From Klebsiella pneumoniae (GTDB lineage Bacteria > Pseudomonadota > Gammaproteobacteria > Pseudomonadales > Pseudohongiellaceae), in NCBI GenBank assembly GCA_945902215.1, contig CAMDML010000027.1, positions 1 to 37,236 on the forward strand: a stretch of 37,236 nt of DNA. The letters are read 5' to 3'. The notes under the pieces are model-generated. The model did no database searches and was not told the origin of the DNA. It saw only the letters and a list, made by a program, of their open reading frames with translations. This document shows positions 17,834 through 25,038 of this stretch, piece by piece. Both the position numbers and the translations under genes were made by a program. Positions within the stretch are counted from its first letter, which is position 1, and every line of letters starts with the position of its first letter.

Positions 17834-18454
17834 ATGCGACCGCCAAATCAATCCAGACGCAGTTTCATCAAAGGCATTATCGCCTCGGGCTCCGTGGCTA
17901 CAACTGTCGGTGGCACGCTCTTCCTAAATGCTTGTTCCGACAACAGCTCGACGGCAACGCCAGCTGCGGGCGCCGTCGAGCGCCTCTTGTCGCTGAACAT
18001 CAACGGCACCGTGCGCCGTGTGGATGTGTTGCCGAATGAAACGCTGGCGCAAACGCTACGCAACAAACTCACTCTCACCGGCACCAAACTTGCCTGCGAC
18101 CGTGGCGAATGCGGCGCCTGCACCGTGTTGATTGATGGTGTCGCCAACAACTCCTGCTCGATGCTGACCCACACCGTGCGCACCGCACAGGTTCAGACTA
18201 TCGAAGGTGTCGCCAGCGCCGATGGCACGCTGCATCCGTTGCAGAATGCGATGATCGAAGAGCTTGGCCCGCAGTGCGGCTTCTGCACGCCGGGACAGAT
18301 CATGTCGGGTCTAGCGCTGCTGGCACGAAATCCGAATCCCACCCGCGATGAAGCGCGTGCCGCACTTGCCGGCAACTTGTGCCGCTGCGGTGCCTACGAC
18401 CAATACCTCAATGCCGTGCTGCGTGCAGCACAGGAGATGGCCCCCAATGGCTGA
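17834..18454 (+). CDS. Molybdenum hydroxylase [2Fe-2S] subunit, Tat-exported
   Basis: Small iron-sulfur subunit of a xanthine-oxidase-family enzyme, of the PaoA(YagT)/IorA kind. Residues 1-33 form a twin-arginine signal with SRRSFIKG at 7-14. A lipobox-like FLNAC ends at Cys34. The plant-type [2Fe-2S] domain has CDRGECGAC and a fourth cysteine in SCSM. The second, helical cluster domain has CGFC and LCRC. All eight cluster cysteines are present. The 206-aa length fits the exported form. The stop codon overlaps the next gene (ATGGCTGA), so the subunits are translationally coupled. It is predicted to carry the complex to the periplasm. Confidence 0.9.
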   Translation: MRPPNQSRRSFIKGIIASGSVATTVGGTLFLNACSDNSSTATPAAGAVERLLSLNINGTVRRVDVLPNETLAQTLRNKLTLTGTKLACDRGECGACTVLIDGVANNSCSMLTHTVRTAQVQTIEGVASADGTLHPLQNAMIEELGPQCGFCTPGQIMSGLALLARNPNPTRDEARAALAGNLCRCGAYDQYLNAVLRAAQEMAPNG

Positions 18455-20891
18455 GCAATCTACCACTACGTTCAGGCTCATCGGTCAGGATTTCACGCCG
18501 CCCGATATCCGCGCCAAAGTTACCGGCTCCGCGAAATATTCTGAAGACATTCGCATGGACGGGATGGCCTTCGTCAAGATGCTGCTGAGTCCGATGCCGC
18601 ATTGTCGCGTCACGCGGATGGATGCTACCGCCGCACTCGCACTGCCCGGTGTCTACGGCATTCTGACCGCAGAAGATGTACCGGCTTTTCCGCAGCCTCA
18701 GGAACAGATTCTCAATAACCACCCCAACTTTGTTGGCGAACCGATCCTCGCGATTGCTGCTGTTGATGAAGCCACAGCAGCCAATGCTCTCGATTTGATC
18801 GAGATTGAATACGAGGCTCTTCCCTTCACGCTCGACCCGCTCGAAAGCCTGTATCCCGGCGGACCCGATGCGAATCAAGGGGGCAACCTCGTCACCGCCG
18901 GTTCAGGCGAAGGCCAGGGCGGTGCTGGCCAGTTGGTATCGCGCAAATGGACAGCACGCGACTTCGCTGCTGTTGAAGCTGGCCAGTTGCCCATGGGCGA
19001 AGCCTTTATCGAATGGGGCTATGGTGATATTGATGCAGCCTTTGCCTCTGCCGCACTGGTGCTGGACGAGAGCTTTGTCACTGCCAGCAATTCCCATCAC
19101 AGCATGGAACCGCGTAGTGCGTTTTCCTACTGGGAAAACGGCAAATGTTTTGTGTATGGCTCTACGCAGAGCCAGAGTTTCGTGGTGCCGCCGCTGGCTG
19201 GCCTCGTAGGTGTAGCGCCAACCGACCTCGTTTACATTGCCGAATTTTGCGGCGGTGGCTTCGGCTCCAAGGGGAGCGCGTATGCCTTGATGGCACTGCC
19301 TGCGCACTTCTCCAAAAAAATCGGTCGTCCCTGCATGCTGCGCGTAACCCGCGCTGAAGAGTATTACCTCGGCTCGGCGCGCGCCGGTTTTCAGGGCCGC
19401 ATCAAGATGGGCTTCAGTGCCGACGGCAAAATGACCGCTGCAGATCTATATATCGTGCAGCAGAACGGCGCCAAGTCCGGCTTCTTTGATTACAGCGCTG
19501 CCGGCGAAGCCATGTCGCTGGTCTACACGCCGACCAACATGCGCTTCCGCGCAATCCCGATTGGTACCAACACGCCACCTTGCGGTCCACAGCGCGGTCC
19601 TGGCCAAAACCAGCTTGCAATGGCGGTTGAACCCCTGCTCGACAAAGCAGCACGGGAACTCGGTATCGACCAACTCGCTATTCGCAGGATCAATGCTCCC
19701 AACCACAACTCTCAGGTGGGTGCAGCCCGCCAGAAGGTATCCAGTTGCTACCTGCCCGAATGCCTCGAGATGGGCGCCCAGCGTTTTGACTGGGCAGCTA
19801 AACTTGCGCGTAGCGGTGAAACGAATGGGCCAAAGGTTATTGGGATTGGCATAGGCCAGGCATATCATGGGGCGGGATTCAATGGCTTCGATGGGCTGGT
19901 GCGGCTGTTGCCCGATGGCAAGCTGCATATCCACACGGGTGTCGGCAATCTCGGCACCTATTCCTATGCCTCCACCGCCCGCGTCGCGGCCGAGGTGCTC
20001 GGCATGAACTGGGACAACTGCATCATTGAACGCGGAGACAGCAGCAAACACTTGCCCTGGAACATTGGCCAGTTTGGTAGCAACACTTCATTCACGATGA
20101 CGCGGACCAACTACGCCGCTGCAATGGATGCCAAACGCAAGCTGCAGGAAATTGCCGCGATGGATCTCGGTGGCGCGCCGGAAGATTACGAACTTGCCAA
20201 CGAAACCGTGTTCGCGACTGCCGACAACACCAAGAGCATGACTTTCGCCGCCGCTGCACAACGCGCCATTGATCTGGGCGGAAAATTCAGCGGCCAGGAA
20301 ACCGCCACTGACATCTTCTTCCTGACCCAAGCCGCCGCCGCCGGTGTTGCAGGCACCGGGCTTGTAGGTGTTGCGCGCGACAATCTGCCACTGACCAACC
20401 ATGTCGCCACTTTCACTGCCAGCTACGCAATGATTGAACTCGACACGGAAACCGGCAACTTCGACATTCTCGAATACACTAGCACCGTTGACTGCGGCCG
20501 GATCATGCACCCGAAAGGATTGAGCGGCCAGATCCGTGGCGGTTCGGTAATGGGTATTGGCATGGCCCGCTCAGAACGCGTTGTGTACGACCCGCAGAAC
20601 GGCCTTGCTGCGAATATCGGGTTCCACCAATCCAAGCCGCCCTCCTATCTCGACATGCCGTCGATCATGGATGTGGCCGCCGTTGATTTGCCCGATCCCG
20701 ACAGCCCGGTTGGTACAAAAGGTATGGGAGAACCACCCACGGGTGCGGCCGCTGCGGCCATCCTCTGCGCAATTTCCAATGCACTCGGCGGCGTGTACTT
20801 CAAACGCAACCCGGTAACACCCGACATGATCGTCAACGCTGTTGCCGGACGCGAACAGTCCCATCAACCGCTGCAGATCAACACCCAATAA
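18447..20891 (+). CDS. Molybdenum hydroxylase large subunit (Moco-binding)
   Basis: Catalytic subunit that hydroxylates aldehydes or N-heterocycles at molybdenum. Family segments are AKVTGSAKYSEDI (N-terminus), FCGGGFGSKGS, CGPQRGPGQNQ and, at the C-terminus, KGMGEPPTGA, whose Glu762 is the expected active-site base. I start at ATG 18447, which overlaps the previous stop by 8 nt and gives MAEQSTTTFRLIGQDF. A longer frame to 18348 would run inside the small subunit and has no support. The product is 814 aa. It has no signal of its own, so export would be by hitchhiking on the Tat subunit. The substrate cannot be told from sequence. Confidence 0.9.
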   Translation: MAEQSTTTFRLIGQDFTPPDIRAKVTGSAKYSEDIRMDGMAFVKMLLSPMPHCRVTRMDATAALALPGVYGILTAEDVPAFPQPQEQILNNHPNFVGEPILAIAAVDEATAANALDLIEIEYEALPFTLDPLESLYPGGPDANQGGNLVTAGSGEGQGGAGQLVSRKWTARDFAAVEAGQLPMGEAFIEWGYGDIDAAFASAALVLDESFVTASNSHHSMEPRSAFSYWENGKCFVYGSTQSQSFVVPPLAGLVGVAPTDLVYIAEFCGGGFGSKGSAYALMALPAHFSKKIGRPCMLRVTRAEEYYLGSARAGFQGRIKMGFSADGKMTAADLYIVQQNGAKSGFFDYSAAGEAMSLVYTPTNMRFRAIPIGTNTPPCGPQRGPGQNQLAMAVEPLLDKAARELGIDQLAIRRINAPNHNSQVGAARQKVSSCYLPECLEMGAQRFDWAAKLARSGETNGPKVIGIGIGQAYHGAGFNGFDGLVRLLPDGKLHIHTGVGNLGTYSYASTARVAAEVLGMNWDNCIIERGDSSKHLPWNIGQFGSNTSFTMTRTNYAAAMDAKRKLQEIAAMDLGGAPEDYELANETVFATADNTKSMTFAAAAQRAIDLGGKFSGQETATDIFFLTQAAAAGVAGTGLVGVARDNLPLTNHVATFTASYAMIELDTETGNFDILEYTSTVDCGRIMHPKGLSGQIRGGSVMGIGMARSERVVYDPQNGLAANIGFHQSKPPSYLDMPSIMDVAAVDLPDPDSPVGTKGMGEPPTGAAAAAILCAISNALGGVYFKRNPVTPDMIVNAVAGREQSHQPLQINTQ

Positions 20892-20915
20892 GTACCCGGA
20901 AAGGAGCACTGATCA

Positions 20916-21905
20916 ATGTCTACCCGCGACATGATGCCCGAGTTTGAATTGTTCCAACCCGCCGACCTGGAAAACGCATTCAGCCTGTTCGACCGCTACG
21001 GTGAAAGCGCGTGGAAGTTGGCAGGCGGTCAGGACAGCCTCGACTGGTTCAAGGACCGCAACAAGCGGCCACTGGCCGTGATTGATCTGAAAGGGCTAGG
21101 ACTGAGCGGTATCACCGAAACTGCCGAGGGTATCGAGATCGGTGCGCTGACCACGCTCACCGCGATTGCGGAAAACGCGATGATCCGCGCCAACTACGGT
21201 TTGCTGGCGACAGCCGCCGGTCGTGTCGCTAGCCCGCAGATCCGCAACGTCGGTACGCTCGGCGGCAACCTTTGCCAGGACGCACGCTGCTGGTATTACC
21301 GCAGCGGCCTCGACTGTTACCGCGCCGGCGGTAACACCTGCTATGCGGATTCACCGGAAGGAATGAACCGCGAGCACTGCCTGTTCGGGGCTGAGCGGTG
21401 CGTGGCGGTAACGCCCTCTGACACCGCGCCAGCACTCGTTGCACTTGATGCTGTGATGGTTGTGCAAAATGCTGCTGGCATCCGGGAAATTCCGGCCGAA
21501 CAGTTCTTCATCGGTCCCGAGGTCAACATCGAGAAGATGACGGTGCTGGAACCGGGCGACATACTGACCTCGGTGAAAATTCCGGCTAAATGGGCCGGCG
21601 CACGTTTCTATTTCGAGAAAGTCGCGGACCGCGCCACTTGGGATTTCGCCTTGGTAAATGTCGCATCCGCCATGCTGATGGATGGTGACACTGTTGCCGA
21701 CATCCGCATTGTCTGTGGCGCAGTCCAGTGTGTGCCGCGCCGCCTGAACGTGGTTGAAGACATCGTGCGCGGTTCCACGCGTGACGAAGAAACCATCAGT
21801 CTGGCTGCAGGCGCTGCAGCACGCGGTGCCACCACGCTCAACTACAACCACTTCAAGATTCCGTTAATGGAGAATCTGGTGCGCCGCGCAATTCGCGATT
21901 CCTGA
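20916..21905 (+). CDS. Molybdenum hydroxylase FAD subunit
   Basis: FAD-binding electron-transfer subunit of the PaoB/HcrB/CoxM type. The FAD loops are AGGQDSLDW (about 37-45) and NVGTLGGNLCQDARC (111-125). An inserted cysteine-rich loop has cysteines at 120, 125, 134, 142, 155 and 162. This resembles the insert that holds an extra [4Fe-4S] cluster in PaoB and 4-hydroxybenzoyl-CoA reductase beta. The C-terminal CO-dehydrogenase flavoprotein domain follows (residues ~220-325). Length 329 is usual for the clustered type. GGAAAGGAG lies just upstream of the ATG. The order 2Fe-2S, Moco, FAD differs from E. coli paoABC (2Fe-2S, FAD, Moco). Confidence 0.9.
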   Translation: MSTRDMMPEFELFQPADLENAFSLFDRYGESAWKLAGGQDSLDWFKDRNKRPLAVIDLKGLGLSGITETAEGIEIGALTTLTAIAENAMIRANYGLLATAAGRVASPQIRNVGTLGGNLCQDARCWYYRSGLDCYRAGGNTCYADSPEGMNREHCLFGAERCVAVTPSDTAPALVALDAVMVVQNAAGIREIPAEQFFIGPEVNIEKMTVLEPGDILTSVKIPAKWAGARFYFEKVADRATWDFALVNVASAMLMDGDTVADIRIVCGAVQCVPRRLNVVEDIVRGSTRDEETISLAAGAAARGATTLNYNHFKIPLMENLVRRAIRDS

Positions 21906-21909
21906 TCCG

Positions 21910-22071
21910 ATGGAGATCTTCCGTTACAGCCGTAACGTCTACGGCCAGAGTACTCTTGAAGGCATGTCCTTCGATCTGGTCTGGGTCTTCATCGGTGTTG
22001 CTGTTGTCGTTGTCATCGGCCACTTCCTCTGGGCCTTCATCGCACGCAAGACAGACACAGCGGTCTCTTGA
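21910..22071 (+). CDS. Small single-pass membrane protein (53 aa)
   Basis: A 53-codon frame from ATG 21910 to TGA 22071. It begins MEIFRYSRNVYGQSTLEG, followed by one hydrophobic segment at about residues 20-45 (FDLVWVFIGVAVVVVIGHFL) and the positive tail ARKTD. It begins 4 nt after the FAD-subunit stop, and its stop overlaps the next start (TTGA). No good ribosome site is seen, so translation would be coupled. Position and tight packing support a real gene. It may tether or support the exported enzyme at the inner membrane, or connect it to the electron chain. I do not recognise a family. Confidence 0.7.
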   Translation: MEIFRYSRNVYGQSTLEGMSFDLVWVFIGVAVVVVIGHFLWAFIARKTDTAVS

Positions 22072-22832
22072 GTTCCACCACCTTCGTCCTCGTTCACGGC
22101 GCCTGGCATTCCGGTGCGTGCTGGGCGCACGTTGCATCCATACTTACTGCCCAAGGCTGTACAGTATTCACCCCTGATCTGCCGGGACACGGCAACAATG
22201 CCTTGCCGCTCGCCAAAGTCACGCTAAAAGCCTATGTGAATTTTTTGCTGGATTTGTTGGATGGCATTGACGGCAAGGTATGCCTTGTCGGCCACAGCAT
22301 GGCGGGTATGGTGATCTCCGAGGTCGCGGCTCTCCGCCCGGACAAAGTCGCAAGACTCATCTACCTCTGCGCCTACTTGCCGCGTGACGGTGAAAGTCTG
22401 TTTGAACTGATCGCACTTAACCGCGGCCACGAACCATTTGCGGCGATTGATCTCGCGCTACAGATGAGTGATGACAAACGCACCTGCACCATCGCCAGCG
22501 AGGACATCATTCCTTTGTTCTACCAATTGGCCCCGGCAAGCGTTGCGACAGAAGCCAAAGCTGCTTTTGCAGTGCAAGCCACCCTCCCGCTTGCAGCAAA
22601 AGTCCAACTCAACGCTGCCGCATTTACGCAAGTACCGCGCACTTACCTAGCCTGTACGCAGGACAAGGTCATTCCCATCCACCATCAGCGCCGCATGCTC
22701 AACCGCCAACCCTGTGACGAACTGCTACAACTCGCTGCTGATCACAGTCCCTTCCATTCCTGCCCTGAACAACTGGCTGCACTGCTGGCAGCGTGCGCAT
22801 TATCGCTCCAGCCAGCGGGCATCAAGCCTTGA
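22068..22832 (+). CDS. Alpha/beta hydrolase (esterase-like), TTG start
   Basis: Small alpha/beta hydrolase similar in layout to plant-type methylesterases and EstC/pyrethroid hydrolases. It has VLVHGAWHSGACW at residues 7-19, the nucleophile Ser77 in VGHSMAG, LIYLCAYLPRDGES near 107, and the catalytic histidine in AADHSPFHSCPEQL. There is no signal peptide. The start is TTG at 22068, inside the TTGA that ends the 53-aa gene; the next in-frame ATG would delete the catalytic core. It is the last gene of the molybdenum enzyme operon. It may supply or consume the enzyme's substrate by ester hydrolysis (inference). Its 3' end overlaps the convergent VOC gene by 11 nt. Confidence 0.85.
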   Translation: MSSTTFVLVHGAWHSGACWAHVASILTAQGCTVFTPDLPGHGNNALPLAKVTLKAYVNFLLDLLDGIDGKVCLVGHSMAGMVISEVAALRPDKVARLIYLCAYLPRDGESLFELIALNRGHEPFAAIDLALQMSDDKRTCTIASEDIIPLFYQLAPASVATEAKAAFAVQATLPLAAKVQLNAAAFTQVPRTYLACTQDKVIPIHHQRRMLNRQPCDELLQLAADHSPFHSCPEQLAALLAACALSLQPAGIKP

Positions 22833-23880
22833 TGCACTCGTTGCCGAGATAACCACCGCCACCGCAGTAACTGGGATCCTGCAACTGCATGAGGATGCCG
22901 TCGGGGTCAGTGAAATATACTTCAGGTGTACCGCCCTCGGCGCCACCCCGTTCGGGCTGGCGCAAGCTCACGTAATGCATCAGTGGCCCGGCCTGCGTAC
23001 CGTCCGGACGCGCGCTGAGTCCGTAGGTCGTCAGTGTCGCCAAATTGGCCTCGACGTCAAAACCTTCCATGAGAAAACAGCCGTGATTGATGTTGGCTGG
23101 TGCGTTTTCACCGCCCTGGAAAGGACCGGCATACATCACAAACTGGTAACCGTCACCGATTCCGGTCACCGGCGAGTTTGGACCCTGATACGCTTGCACC
23201 GACAAACCGAAAGTCTTCTGGTAATCAGCATTTGCACCGGCGCCGTCGCTGACAAACGCAGTGAAGTGGCTGATCTCGGTGAGCGCGAACAAACCGGCAT
23301 CCGGCGTTTCTGGCGCCGCGCAATCTGCGCCCAGTGGACCGCTGCCACCGCAATATTCCAATGCACTCAGTTGGACGATCAAACCTCGCGCATCAACAAA
23401 ATACAGCTCCGGGGTATCACCACGCATTCTGACCCAGGTCTTCAACGCATTGGCACTGCCCGGTGCCGACAGTGTCGGCGCATCGATCGTGGCATAACCC
23501 AGTGCATTCAACGCAGCCTGCTGCGTGCTGACATCAAAATCATCAACCGAATAACCCAGATGCGTAATCGCAGCCGTTTCGCCCACCTCCAGCGCACGCA
23601 CGGCCATAAAAGCCGGGCCCTGACCAACGCGCAAAGCAACACGGCCACCATGCCGCGACTGCACTACCATTCCGAATAGATCCTGATAAAAAGCCACTGT
23701 GCGTTCGACGTCAGCCACCCGCAATTCAAAAGTGTTGATCTTGCGTAGTTTGATGCTGGGAACAGCTTGCGCGAATACACGCGGTGCCAGCGCCAAAGCC
23801 GGCAATGCAGCTGGCAAGGCCGCCAGCAGTGCGCGCCGTGAAAGAGACAATGTAGAGTTGTTATTGTGTTTGTTGTTCAT
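22822..23880 (-). CDS. Exported two-domain VOC family protein
   Basis: Glyoxalase/extradiol-dioxygenase-fold (VOC) protein. Residues 1-39 look like a Tat or Tat/Sec signal: SRRALLAAL at 14-22, then an alanine-rich core and cleavage after AQA. Two VOC modules follow, at about 45-190 and 200-352. Each ends in the same pattern: PELYF...YCGG...C (Cys177, Cys187) and PEVYF...YCGG...C (Cys339, Cys349). Possible metal ligands are present (His107, Glu158, His204, His266, Glu320), but I cannot assign a reaction. An exported VOC protein is uncommon. It converges with the hydrolase gene and precedes a long gap. Confidence 0.82.
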   Translation of the reverse strand: MNNKHNNNSTLSLSRRALLAALPAALPALALAPRVFAQAVPSIKLRKINTFELRVADVERTVAFYQDLFGMVVQSRHGGRVALRVGQGPAFMAVRALEVGETAAITHLGYSVDDFDVSTQQAALNALGYATIDAPTLSAPGSANALKTWVRMRGDTPELYFVDARGLIVQLSALEYCGGSGPLGADCAAPETPDAGLFALTEISHFTAFVSDGAGANADYQKTFGLSVQAYQGPNSPVTGIGDGYQFVMYAGPFQGGENAPANINHGCFLMEGFDVEANLATLTTYGLSARPDGTQAGPLMHYVSLRQPERGGAEGGTPEVYFTDPDGILMQLQDPSYCGGGGYLGNECIKA

Positions 23881-24065
23881 AAATCCCCCTTGTGAAAAGT
23901 GGCATCATCATAGCCGCGGCTTATGGAAAGCGTCCAGCGGGAGGCTCGTATAGTGACTCAATAACAAATTTTGGTTCGGTGAGAGTGGGGTTGGGGGTGC
24001 ATGTGGGGTTGGACCAGACCCGGCCAGGCGCTCCCAACTGCAGCAACGCGCCCAGTTCAACCCTG

Positions 24066-24083
24066 AGTGGGTGTCCAGAACTC
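24066..24083 (-). repeat. Short dispersed motif, inverted copy of 11047-11064
   Basis: The reverse strand reads GAGTTCTGGACACCCACT, matching 11047-11064 at 17 of 18 positions. No other copy was noticed in the window. Confidence 0.4.
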
Positions 24084-24143
24084 CCCAGAATTCAATTCGA
24101 ACCAACCTTTCAAAAAACCCAATACACCACCACCCGGAGCGGC

Positions 24144-24172
24144 TTGACATTAGCTGGTGCCTGTGTGAATTT
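24144..24172 (+). promoter_or_regulatory. Candidate promoter for the lectin-like gene
   Basis: A consensus -35 TTGACA is at 24144-24149. The best -10 near 24166-24172 (TGAATT or GAATTT) is poor. It sits about 120 nt before the start, so a long leader would result. Confidence 0.3.
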
Positions 24173-24291
24173 CAGCCGCGCTTACCCGTATGTTTGTGCT
24201 GTCGAACACTTGCTCTTCAAAACCACCGACATCCGTCCCAAAACCAAAGACCTTACAAAAAGTAGTCAAGTTAACCAAGAGGGGAATACCA

Positions 24292-24969
24292 ATGAAACTT
24301 CGCATGATAGTTGCGGCCACCGCACTGGCCTGCTTGTCCGTATCGGCACTCGCACAGCCTCCCGCTGGTGGTGCACCAGGCGGTGCACCGGCAGGTCCGC
24401 CGCCGGACACCAGCATGAGCTTTTTCGTCACCAGTGTAGGCTCGGGTGATGGCGCCAACCTTGGCGGCCTCACAGGTGCTGATGCCCACTGCCAGGCACT
24501 TGCAGAAGCCGCCGGCTCCACCGGCAAAACTTGGCACGCTTACCTAAGCACCAACGGTGATGGTGGCGTGAATGCCAAAGATCGCATCGGTGCTGGCCCC
24601 TGGTACAACGCCAATGCGCAACTGATTGCACGCAGCGTGGATCATTTGCACTACAGCAACGTGCTATTGACTAAAACCAACTCCGTCACTGAACTTAAAG
24701 GCACCGTCAACGGCGTCGGCGACACGCCGAATCAACACGACATTTTGACCGGTTCCAATCCAGACGGCACTGCTTCGGAGAATACCTGTAACAACTGGGC
24801 CTTCAATGGTGAAGGCGCTGCCGCAGTAGTCGGCCATCTTGACCGCGTCGGCGGTGGGGCAATGGCAGAATCCTGGAACGCCGCCCACAACAGCCGCGGT
24901 TGCAGTCAGGAACTGTTGATAGCTTCCGGTGGCAACGGTTACTTCTACTGCTTCGCTACCGGCGAATAA
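24292..24969 (+). CDS. Secreted lectin-like protein (DUF1554 type)
   Basis: Sec-exported protein: signal peptide residues 1-21 (MKLRMIVAATALACLSVSALA, cut before QPP). A Gly/Pro-rich linker follows at about 22-38, then one globular domain. FFVTSVGSGDGANLGGLTGADAHC, TWHAYLSTNG, the mid-domain CNNW and the final YFYCFATGE match the pattern of DUF1554/collagenase-NC10-type, C-type-lectin-like domains of secreted bacterial proteins. Its cysteines could form the usual disulfides. ATG 24292 is chosen for the signal peptide and GAGGGG upstream; an in-frame ATG at 24190 gives no signal. The product is 225 aa. The ligand is unknown. A strong terminator follows at 24996. Confidence 0.85.
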   Translation: MKLRMIVAATALACLSVSALAQPPAGGAPGGAPAGPPPDTSMSFFVTSVGSGDGANLGGLTGADAHCQALAEAAGSTGKTWHAYLSTNGDGGVNAKDRIGAGPWYNANAQLIARSVDHLHYSNVLLTKTNSVTELKGTVNGVGDTPNQHDILTGSNPDGTASENTCNNWAFNGEGAAAVVGHLDRVGGGAMAESWNAAHNSRGCSQELLIASGGNGYFYCFATGE

Positions 24970-24995
24970 CGTTATAGCGAGATAACTGGTTCATG

Positions 24996-25023
24996 AAAAA
25001 GGCGCCCTATGGCGCCTTTTTTT
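24996..25023. terminator. Bidirectional intrinsic terminator
   Basis: AAAAAGGCGCC-CTAT-GGCGCCTTTTTTT: a 6-bp GC stem (25001-25006 with 25011-25016), extended by A/T pairs, and T-runs on both strands. It lies between the convergent lectin-like gene and the propeller lipoprotein gene and can serve both. Confidence 0.9.
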
Positions 25024-25038
25024 ATTTCTGATTTACAG

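Larger units (their letters stand above)
23881..24291. other. Intergenic region between VOC and lectin-like genes
   Basis: 411 nt without a supported gene between divergent genes. It must carry promoters for both. It contains a G/T-rich strip near 23980-24015 and the short repeat at 24066-24083. A perfect TTGACA lies at 24144-24149. No convincing small frame, RNA gene or riboswitch was seen. Confidence 0.6.

Noticed and set aside
18348-18446. Longer start for the Moco subunit
   Set aside because: It would lie inside the 2Fe-2S subunit gene, has no ribosome site, and adds a Cys/Pro-rich stretch unlike the family.
22714-23679. 321-codon frame opposite the VOC gene
   Set aside because: The VOC protein has signal, two domains and conserved repeats; the plus-strand frame is unstructured and starts inside the hydrolase gene.
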